Of a stretch of 15,871 nt of DNA, positions 10,148-15,871 are shown piece by piece; within the stretch, counting starts at the first letter, position 1; each line of letters starts with the position of its first letter. Position numbers and translations under genes: made by a program. Source of the DNA: Actinomycetes bacterium (GTDB lineage: Bacteria > Actinomycetota > Acidimicrobiia > Acidimicrobiales > RAAP-2). Location of the stretch: NCBI GenBank assembly GCA_021801615.1, contig JAJYXS010000089.1:1-15871 (forward strand). Reading direction: 5' to 3'. The notes under the pieces are model-generated. The model was given only the letters and a program-made list of their open reading frames with translations, ran no database searches and was not told the DNA's origin.

Positions 10148-11431
10148 GTGCCGGCAACCGTGGTCGTCGGAACTCAGTGGGGCGACGAAGGCAAGGGCAA
10201 GCTCACCGACTTGTTGGCCAAGGAGATGGACGTCGTCGTCCGCTACCAGGGCGGTCACAACGCGGGGCACACGGTCGTTGTCGGCGGCGAGCGGTTCGCG
10301 CTCCAGCTCTGCCCGAGCGGCATCCTCTACCCGCACATCACGCCGCTCATCGGCAACGGCGTCGTCGTCGAGCCGCAGGCGCTGCTCTCCGAGCTCGACG
10401 AGCTCGAACGGCGCGGGGTGGACACGTCGCGGCTCGTCGTGAGCGGCAACGCGCATCTCATCATGCCCTACCACCTCGAGCTCGACCGCGTGACGGAGCG
10501 GTACCTGGGGAAGAACTCCCTGGGCACCACCAAGCGCGGCATCGGCCCCGCCTACGCGGACAAGGCTGCCCGTGTGGGGCTGCGTGTGCAGGACCTTCTC
10601 GACGCGAAGATCTTCCGCCAGAAGCTCGACGTCGCCTTGAAGGAGAAGAACGCGGTCCTCGCCAAGGTGTACAACCGCCTGCCGCTCTCGGCGAGCGACA
10701 TCGCGCAGCGCTATCTGGACGAGTACGCGCCACGGCTCGTGCCGATGGTGGGGGACACGGTCGGCATCCTCCACGAGGCGATCGGCGCCGGGCGCAACAT
10801 CCTGCTGGAAGGTGCCCAGGCCACGTTCCTGGACCTCGACCATGGCACGTACCCGTTCGTCACCTCGTCGAACCCCGTCGCGGGCGGGGCGTGCACCGGC
10901 AGCGGGCTCGGTCCGCGTGATATCGACCGCGTGATCGGCATCGCGAAGGCCTACGTGACCCGGGTAGGCGCGGGCCCCTTCCCGACGGAGCTCGACGGCG
11001 AGCTCGCGGAGCTGCTGGTCGAGCGGGGCCACGAGTACGGCACCGTCACCGGCCGTCGTCGCCGGGTTGGCTGGTTCGATGCCGTGATGGCTCGCCAAGC
11101 GGTGCGGCTGAACTCCCTGACCGAGATCGCGCTGACCAAGCTGGACGTGCTCGACACCACCGAGACGTTGCGCGTCTGCGTGGCGTACGAGGCGGGTGGC
11201 GAGCGCTATGACCTGCCTCCCTACCACCAGTCCACGCTCCACCAGGTGACCCCTCTCTACGAGGAGCTGCCCGGCTGGCGGACCGACCTGACCGGTACCA
11301 CCTCCGTCGCCGACCTGCCGGAGGCGGCGAAGGAGTACGTCGCGTTCCTCGCCGACCAGATCGGGGTGCCCGTGCGCCTGGTGGGAGTCGGGCCCGGCCG
11401 AGAGCAGGTCGTGTCCTTCGCCGCCGCGTGA
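10148..11431 (+). CDS. purA: Adenylosuccinate synthetase
   Basis: Joins IMP and aspartate with GTP to form adenylosuccinate, the first committed step to AMP; PurB, encoded two genes downstream, completes it. 427 residues, normal for the family. GTP-binding and catalytic loop QWGDEGKGK (10-18) with the catalytic Asp13; GGHNAGHT (35-42) with catalytic His41; GTTKRGIGPAY (from 126), the IMP-binding signature; LEGAQ (from 220) followed by DLDHGTYPFVTSSN, a second family signature; and GTVTGRRRRVGWFD near the C-terminal third. The GTG start at 10148 is supported by AGGGGAG at 10137-10143 and by the first strand TVVVGTQWGDEG immediately after. The stop TGA at 11429-11431 overlaps a GTG at 11428, the first of three repeated start-like sites before purD. 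Confidence 0.97.
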   Translation: MPATVVVGTQWGDEGKGKLTDLLAKEMDVVVRYQGGHNAGHTVVVGGERFALQLCPSGILYPHITPLIGNGVVVEPQALLSELDELERRGVDTSRLVVSGNAHLIMPYHLELDRVTERYLGKNSLGTTKRGIGPAYADKAARVGLRVQDLLDAKIFRQKLDVALKEKNAVLAKVYNRLPLSASDIAQRYLDEYAPRLVPMVGDTVGILHEAIGAGRNILLEGAQATFLDLDHGTYPFVTSSNPVAGGACTGSGLGPRDIDRVIGIAKAYVTRVGAGPFPTELDGELAELLVERGHEYGTVTGRRRRVGWFDAVMARQAVRLNSLTEIALTKLDVLDTTETLRVCVAYEAGGERYDLPPYHQSTLHQVTPLYEELPGWRTDLTGTTSVADLPEAAKEYVAFLADQIGVPVRLVGVGPGREQVVSFAAA

Positions 11432-11457
11432 GCTTCCCGGGCCTGCGTCGTCCGTGA
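11428..11457 (+). other. 9-codon mini-ORF between purA and purD (first link)
   Basis: GTG at 11428 overlaps the purA TGA (GTGA). The frame reads MSFPGLRRP and stops at TGA 11455-11457, which itself overlaps the next GTG at 11454. No Shine-Dalgarno sequence precedes it apart from coupling to purA. Translation is inference. Confidence 0.4.
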
Positions 11458-11486
11458 GCGCTCCTTTGATCTACGTCGTCGCGTGA
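11454..11486 (+). other. 10-codon mini-ORF overlapping the purD start (second link)
   Basis: GTG at 11454 opens a frame reading MSAPLIYVVA, closed by TGA 11484-11486, which overlaps the purD GTG at 11483 in a GTGA. The peptide resembles the purD N-terminus (MSVPRICVV), as expected from the tandem repeat. Translation is inference. Confidence 0.4.
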
Positions 11487-12799
11487 GCGTTCCCCGGATC
11501 TGCGTCGTCGGCTCCGGAGGGAGGGAGCACGCGCTCTGCCTGGCGCTCGCCCGGTCCGCCGAGGTCGTGGTGACTCCGGGCAATCCGGGGATGCCGGGCG
11601 GGGCAGGTGGCCCCGGCCGCATCACCGCGACGTCGGCGCCACCGGAGGAGCTCGAGGCCGACCTCTACGTCATCGGGCCGGAGGCTCCGCTGGTCGGAGG
11701 CCTCGCCGACCGGCTGCGCGCGCTCGGGCGCCGCGTGGTCGGACCTGGTGCCGACGGAGCTCGGCTCGAGGGCTCGAAGGCCTTCATGAAAGAGGTCCTC
11801 GTCGCGGCCGGGGTGCCCACGGCCCGCCACGGGGTGTTCACGACGGTCGAGCCGGCGCGTGAGTTCCTCCGCGAGCTGCCGGGGCCCTGGGTCGTGAAGA
11901 CCGATGGCCTGGCATCCGGCAAGGGCGTCACGGTCGCGTCGACGCTCGCGGAGGCGGAGGCGGACGTCAGGGCGAAGCTCTCCGGCGCGTTCGGCGGCGC
12001 GGGCCGGCGGGTCGTCGTGGAAGAGGGGCTGGCGGGCTCGGAATGCTCGCTCATCGTGCTGTGCGACGGCAGGACCGTGGTGCCGATGGCACCGGCTCGG
12101 GACTACAAACGTCTGCGAGACCGGGATCGAGGCCCGAACACCGGCGGCATGGGCTCGTACGCACCGCTTCCCGACCTGAAGGACGCAGAGGTGGAGGAGC
12201 TGGTCGAGCGCATGGTCGCCCCGGTCGTCCACGAGATCCGCCGCCGCGGCATCGACTACCGGGGAGTGCTCTACGCCGGGCTGATGCTCACCGCCGACGG
12301 CCCGCACGTCCTCGAGTACAACGTCAGGCTCGGCGATCCCGAGGCGCAGGTGGTGCTGCCGATCTTGCGCGAGGACCCAGTCGAGGTGCTTCTCGCCGTC
12401 GCCGAAGGCCGCCTCGCTCGGGCCGTGCCCGCAGGTCGCCTCTCGCCGCCCGAGGGCGCGGCGGTCTGCGTCGTGATGGCTGCGCAGGGGTACCCGACAT
12501 CGGCGCGCATGGGGGATGCGATCGAGGGCATCGGCACCGACGGTCAGCTCGTGGAGCCAGTCCCGGGTGTGACGGTGATCCATGCCTCCACGCGCAGAGA
12601 AGCGCCGGACGGGCCGGTCCTCGTGGGTGGCGGCCGCGTCCTTGGGATCGTAGCCGTCGCGCCCGACCTGGCTGAGGCTCGGCGGCGCGCGTACCAGGCT
12701 GTCGATCGGGTCACCTGGCCCGGTGCGCAGTGGCGGAGCGACGTCGCGGCCGTCCCCGCCCCTGAGGCCGCACCCGCGACTTCGCAGGTGGCGCTGTGA
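11483..12799 (+). CDS. purD: Phosphoribosylamine-glycine ligase (GAR synthetase)
   Basis: Second step of de novo purine synthesis: ATP-dependent ligation of glycine to phosphoribosylamine. 438 residues. N-domain VVGSGGREHAL (8-18); GSKAFMKEVL (from 97) leads into the ATP-grasp domain; WVVKTDGLASGKGV is the ATP-binding strand; RGPNTGGMGSYAP carries the family signature; LEYNVRLGDPEAQ (277-289) contains the metal-binding Glu278 and Asn280. The usual GDPETQ is GDPEAQ here, outside the metal ligands. A C-terminal domain and a short Ala/Pro-rich tail follow. The GTG start at 11483 is set by homology (MSVPRICVVGSG). It has no Shine-Dalgarno sequence and probably relies on ribosomes terminating just upstream. 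The stop overlaps the purB GTG (GTGA at 12796-12799). Confidence 0.96.
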   Translation: MSVPRICVVGSGGREHALCLALARSAEVVVTPGNPGMPGGAGGPGRITATSAPPEELEADLYVIGPEAPLVGGLADRLRALGRRVVGPGADGARLEGSKAFMKEVLVAAGVPTARHGVFTTVEPAREFLRELPGPWVVKTDGLASGKGVTVASTLAEAEADVRAKLSGAFGGAGRRVVVEEGLAGSECSLIVLCDGRTVVPMAPARDYKRLRDRDRGPNTGGMGSYAPLPDLKDAEVEELVERMVAPVVHEIRRRGIDYRGVLYAGLMLTADGPHVLEYNVRLGDPEAQVVLPILREDPVEVLLAVAEGRLARAVPAGRLSPPEGAAVCVVMAAQGYPTSARMGDAIEGIGTDGQLVEPVPGVTVIHASTRREAPDGPVLVGGGRVLGIVAVAPDLAEARRRAYQAVDRVTWPGAQWRSDVAAVPAPEAAPATSQVAL

Positions 12800-14184
12800 T
12801 CCGACGCTACAGCCCTGCCGACATGGCGGCCCTCTTCAGCGACGAGTCACGGCTCGCGACCTGGCTCGAGGTCGAGCTGCTGGCCGTCGAGGGCCACGCC
12901 GCCGTGGGTACGGTGCCCGCGGCCGACGCGGCAGCGGTCCGTCGCCGGGCGCCCAAGGTCGACGCGCAGTTCGTCGCCGACGTCGAGGACCGGGAGAGGG
13001 TGACCAACCACGACGTCGCGGCATTCGTGGACGTCGTCCAGGCTCGCATCGGCGAACCGGAGGCCTCGTGGATCCACTACGGCCTGACCTCGTCGGACGT
13101 CGTGGACACGGCGCAGTGCGCGACCCTGGCACGCTCGGCCGACCTGCTCGTCGAAGCTGCGGGGGAGCTCTTCGTCGCGCTGCGCGAGCGTGCAGAAGAG
13201 CTGATCGACGTCCCCGTGGCCGGGCGGACGCACGGGATGCAGGCGGAACCCACCACGTTCGGCGCCAAGTTCGCGCTCTGGGCGCTCCAGGTCGACCGGG
13301 ACCGCACCCGCCTGCGCAGGGCGCGGCGTGCCGTCGCCGTCGGGAAGCTCTCGGGCGCCGTCGGCACGTACTCGAACGTGGACCCCGCCGTCGAGGCGTA
13401 CGTCTGCCACGCGCTCGGCCTCGAGCCGGTCCCGGCGACCCAGGTGATCGCGCGCGATCGCCACGCCGAGTACCTCTACGCGTGCGCGTCCGTCGGTGCG
13501 ACGGTCGAGCTGATCGCGACGGAGGTCCGTCTGCTCGCGCGCACCGAGGTCGGCGAGGTCGAAGAGCCGTTCTCCGAAGGGCAGAAGGGCAGCTCGGCGA
13601 TGCCTCACAAGCGCAACCCCGTCCTCTCGGAGCGGCTCTGCGGGTTGGCGCGGCTGCTGCGCGGCTATGCCGGTGCGGGATTCGAGGACGTGGCGCTCTG
13701 GCACGAGCGCGACATCTCGCACAGCTCGGTGGAGCGGGTGGCGCTCCCGGACGCGTCGCTGCTCGCGTGCTACGTGCTCCGTCAAGCCACCGCGTTGGTG
13801 TCCGGGCTCGCGGTCCACGCCGACCGGGCCCGCGCCAACATCTCGGACCTCGTCTTCAGCCAGCCCGTCCTCCTCGCGCTCGTGGACAGAGGCTTGGCGC
13901 GCGACGACGCGTACCGGATCGTCCAGCGCGACGCGCGCGTCGCGCTGACCACAGGGCGTCCCCTGGCCGAGGTGCTCGCCTCGGATCCGGAGGTCCCTCT
14001 GGACGCCGACGAGCTCGACGCGGCTTTCGACCTCGACCGCATGCTCCGGCACCGGCGGCGGTTCCTCGACGCGCTCGTGGCCCTCGACGCGAGCGACGCT
14101 GCGGAGCGGGGACCTGCCTCGAGCGACCCACGAGGTCGGATCGACCAAGGAGCTCCGACCGGCACGAGGCGAGGGCTTCCGTGA
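12796..14184 (+). CDS. purB: Adenylosuccinate lyase
   Basis: Acts twice in the pathway, releasing fumarate from SAICAR (product of PurC) and from adenylosuccinate (product of PurA). 462 residues, fumarase/aspartase superfamily. HYGLTSSDVVDT (94-105) and GRTHGMQAEPTTFG (143-156, with His146) are substrate-binding segments; GSSAMPHKRNP (265-275) is the flexible signature loop carrying the catalytic serine; DISHSSVER follows. The N-terminus MIRRYSPADMAALFSDE is typical of the Gram-positive type. The final 30 residues are Gly/Pro/Arg-rich and may be a non-conserved tail. GTG 12796 overlaps the purD stop, and the gene's own TGA overlaps the purC GTG, so it is likely coupled both ways. Confidence 0.96.
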   Translation: MIRRYSPADMAALFSDESRLATWLEVELLAVEGHAAVGTVPAADAAAVRRRAPKVDAQFVADVEDRERVTNHDVAAFVDVVQARIGEPEASWIHYGLTSSDVVDTAQCATLARSADLLVEAAGELFVALRERAEELIDVPVAGRTHGMQAEPTTFGAKFALWALQVDRDRTRLRRARRAVAVGKLSGAVGTYSNVDPAVEAYVCHALGLEPVPATQVIARDRHAEYLYACASVGATVELIATEVRLLARTEVGEVEEPFSEGQKGSSAMPHKRNPVLSERLCGLARLLRGYAGAGFEDVALWHERDISHSSVERVALPDASLLACYVLRQATALVSGLAVHADRARANISDLVFSQPVLLALVDRGLARDDAYRIVQRDARVALTTGRPLAEVLASDPEVPLDADELDAAFDLDRMLRHRRRFLDALVALDASDAAERGPASSDPRGRIDQGAPTGTRRGLP

Positions 14185-15086
14185 CGCTGTCGCTCCTGCG
14201 CTCGGGGAAGGTCCGCGAGCTCTACGACGTGGGCGACGGGTTGCTGCTCATGGTGGCTTCCGATCGCATCAGCGCGTACGACGTCGTGTTCGCCGAGCCG
14301 GTCCCCCACAAGGGCCGGGTGCTCACCGCGATGACGGCGTTCTGGGTGGCAGAGCTCACGGGCGTGGCCCCCGGCACGGTCCTCACCGCCGACCCCGACG
14401 AGATCGAAGCGCACGTCCCTGGAGCCTCGTCGTTGTCGGGCTCAGGGTGGTCCGGGATCGACGGGCGCGCTCTCCTCGTCCGCCGTGCCGAGATGCTCCC
14501 GATCGAGTGCATCGTGCGCGGGTACCTCGCTGGCCAGGCGTACGAGGAGTACACGGCCGCCGGCACGGTGCACGGCACGCCCATGCCGAAGGGCCTGCTG
14601 CTCGCGGACCGTCTCCCCGAGCCGATGTTCACGCCTGCGACGAAGGCCGAGGAAGGTCACGACGTGAACATCGGCTTCGACGCGGCCGTCGAGATCGTGG
14701 GACGGGGACCCGCGGAGCGGGCACGGGAGCTCTCGCTGGCCCTCTACGAGAAGGCCGCAGGACGAGCCGCCGCCGCCGGCTTCGTCCTCGCGGACACGAA
14801 GTTCGAGCTGGGCTTCGTCGACGGCGAGCTGTGCCTGTGCGACGAGGTCGTGACCCCGGACTCCTCGCGGCTCTGGCCGGCGGAGGAGGTCGTGCCCGGC
14901 AAGACCCCTCCCGCCTTCGACAAGCAACCCCTGCGCGACTGGGCGGCTTCGAGCGGGTGGGACAAGCGGCCGCCCGCGCCGACGCTGCCTCCCGAGGTCG
15001 TGCGCGCGACGTCCGAGCGTTACGTCGCGGCGTACGAGCGTGTGACCGGTCGGAGGCTGACCGACTGGTACGGTGCCCGCAGATGA
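14181..15086 (+). CDS. purC: SAICAR synthetase (phosphoribosylaminoimidazole-succinocarboxamide synthase)
   Basis: Ligates aspartate to CAIR using ATP; the product goes to PurB. 301 residues, the longer form rather than the roughly 240-residue E. coli form. SGKVRELYDVGD (8-19) is the nucleotide-binding hairpin; SDRISAYDVV (27-36) and IVRGYLAGQAYEEY (from 111) are PurC signatures; DTKFELG (205-211) and LCDEVVTPDSSRLWP (around 219-233) line the active site; DKQPLRDW near residue 250 is also conserved. The start is GTG 14181 because the protein begins at once with the conserved strand and the codon overlaps the purB stop (GTGA); a GAGGCGAGGG ribosome site lies at 14166-14175. The open frame extends far upstream without homology. 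The stop overlaps the purS ATG. Confidence 0.97.
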   Translation: MTLSLLRSGKVRELYDVGDGLLLMVASDRISAYDVVFAEPVPHKGRVLTAMTAFWVAELTGVAPGTVLTADPDEIEAHVPGASSLSGSGWSGIDGRALLVRRAEMLPIECIVRGYLAGQAYEEYTAAGTVHGTPMPKGLLLADRLPEPMFTPATKAEEGHDVNIGFDAAVEIVGRGPAERARELSLALYEKAAGRAAAAGFVLADTKFELGFVDGELCLCDEVVTPDSSRLWPAEEVVPGKTPPAFDKQPLRDWAASSGWDKRPPAPTLPPEVVRATSERYVAAYERVTGRRLTDWYGARR

Positions 15087-15388
15087 AGTTCGCGGCGCGC
15101 GTGGAAGTTCGCCTGCGGCCGGGCATCGCGGACCCGGAGGGCGCGACGATCGAGCGGGCACTGCCTGCGCTCGGCTTCGACGACGTGCGCGGGGTGCGGG
15201 CCGGCCGGTCCTTCAGGTTCGAGCTCGACGCTGCAGACGAGGTCTCGGCGCGTCGGCGCGCCGAGGAGCTCGCGCACCGGCTGCTCGCGAACCCCGTCAT
15301 CGAGGACAGCGAGCTCGAGCTCCGTGCGCTGGCGCCGGGCGGCGGCCCGCCGGACGGGCCAGGCGAGCTCACGGAGGAGCGGACGTGA
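15083..15388 (+). CDS. purS: FGAM synthetase small subunit PurS
   Basis: Small dimeric subunit that bridges PurQ and PurL in the formylglycinamidine ribonucleotide synthetase complex and helps ammonia channelling. 101 residues. The core FAARVEVRLRPGIADPEGATIERALPALGF with the later RRAEELAHRLLANPVIED matches PurS from end to end and is complete by about residue 82. A Gly/Pro/Glu-rich tail of about 19 residues follows; the DNA of that tail also holds the ribosome site of purQ. ATG 15083 overlaps the purC stop (ATGA) and has no Shine-Dalgarno sequence. Confidence 0.94.
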   Translation: MKFAARVEVRLRPGIADPEGATIERALPALGFDDVRGVRAGRSFRFELDAADEVSARRRAEELAHRLLANPVIEDSELELRALAPGGGPPDGPGELTEERT

Positions 15389-15871
15389 GCGCCCGTGTCG
15401 GCGTCGTCGTCTTCCCCGGCACCAACTGCGAGCACGACACGGTCAGCGCGTTCGAGCGTGCCGGCGCGACCGCGTCGCTCGTCTGGCACACCGACGAGCG
15501 GCTCGAGGGGCTCGACGCCGTCGTCCTTCCGGGGGGGTTCGCGCACGGCGACTACCTCCGCCCCGGTGCGATCGCACGCTTCTCCCCGGTGATGGGCGCG
15601 CTGGCGCGCTTCGCGGCCGATGGCGGACCCGTCGTCGGGATCTGCAACGGGTTCCAGGTGCTGACGGAGGCAGGGCTTCTTCCCGGGGCGCTCGTGAAGA
15701 ACCGGGGCCTGCGGTTCGTCTGCGCACCTGCTCGACTGCGGGTCGCCTCGTCGCGCTCGCTGCTCACCGGCGGCATCGAGCCGGGAACGGAGCTGCAGAT
15801 CCCGGTGAACCACTTCTCGGGCCGTTACGTGTGCGATGCCCGGACTCTCGCCGAGCTGCGCGAGCGCGACT
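15385..15871 (+). CDS. purQ: FGAM synthetase glutaminase subunit PurQ (3' end cut by window)
   Basis: Class I glutamine amidotransferase that supplies ammonia to PurL for conversion of FGAR to FGAM. The visible 162 residues start MSARVGVVVFPGTNCEHDT, the typical PurQ N-terminus. LPGGFAHGDYLRPGAIA is the conserved oxyanion/Gly-rich region, GICNGFQVL holds the nucleophile Cys87, and IPVNHFSGRYV follows. Members are usually about 220-230 residues, so the last part, with the catalytic His and Glu, lies beyond the window. GTG 15385 overlaps the purS stop (GTGA), and GGAGGAG at 15373-15379 gives a strong ribosome site. purL would be expected next. Confidence 0.96.
   Translation, partial: MSARVGVVVFPGTNCEHDTVSAFERAGATASLVWHTDERLEGLDAVVLPGGFAHGDYLRPGAIARFSPVMGALARFAADGGPVVGICNGFQVLTEAGLLPGALVKNRGLRFVCAPARLRVASSRSLLTGGIEPGTELQIPVNHFSGRYVCDARTLAELRERD

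Larger units (their letters stand above)
11428..11511 (+). repeat. three degenerate tandem copies of the purD start region
   Basis: Copies at 11428-11453 (26 nt), 11454-11482 (29 nt) and 11483-11511 (29 nt) each begin with GTGAGC and contain an ACGTCGTC- or GCGTCGTC-like end. The third is the real beginning of purD. Copies 2 and 3 agree at 23 of 29 positions. Copy 1 matches copy 3 almost perfectly apart from two single-base gaps and about two substitutions before its end. The unit spacings, 26 and 29, are both two more than a multiple of three. Confidence 0.85.

Noticed and set aside
9434..11242. A 602-codon minus-strand open frame over the propeller, MoaD-like and purA genes.
   Set aside because: It crosses three independent plus-strand genes and has no recognisable motif.

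Overview
The window is GC-rich chromosomal DNA with many GTG starts and tightly packed, mostly co-directional genes. The gene order (dnaK-grpE-dnaJ-hspR with a MerR-type HspR rather than HrcA control, followed by clpB, then a purA-purD-purB-purC-purS-purQ cluster) points to an actinobacterium. A deep-branching lineage such as Acidimicrobiia is my guess, which only a phylogeny could settle. Nothing looks plasmid- or phage-borne: there are no transposases, integrases, tRNAs, rRNAs or CRISPR arrays.

Layout. (1) 1-658, minus strand: the 3'-truncated gene for 2,3-bisphosphoglycerate-dependent phosphoglycerate mutase (gpmA). (2) 659-839: a divergent intergenic region with the heat-shock promoter and an operator-like inverted repeat. 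(3) 840-7657: a five-gene chaperone operon, dnaK-grpE-dnaJ-hspR-clpB, holding the Hsp70 machine, its repressor and its disaggregase partner. It is closed by a perfect 28-bp palindrome at 7667-7694. (4) 7754-10099: three accessory genes. These are an AraC-type regulator with an N-terminal DNA-binding domain, a cytoplasmic Asp-box (BNR) beta-propeller, and a small MoaD/ThiS-like ubiquitin-fold protein that ends exactly in Gly-Gly. (5) 10148-15871: the purine cluster purA-purD-purB-purC-purS-purQ, with purQ cut by the window edge. It covers steps of de novo IMP synthesis (PurD, PurS/PurQ, PurC, PurB) and AMP formation (PurA, PurB).

How the genes work together. DnaK, GrpE and DnaJ form the foldase cycle, ClpB pulls apart aggregates for it, and HspR should shut the operon down when DnaK is free. 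In the purine block every junction from purD to purQ is a 4-nt GTGA or ATGA stop-start overlap, so translation is probably coupled. The oddest spot is the purA-purD junction. There, three degenerate tandem copies of the purD start region create a chain of stop-start overlaps (purA stop, a 9-codon ORF, a 10-codon ORF, purD) with no Shine-Dalgarno sequence in front of purD. Other points worth a look are a 36-bp tandem repeat that enlarges the beta-domain of GrpE, a shortened segment in the second AAA+ module of ClpB, and the propeller/ubiquitin-like gene pair.
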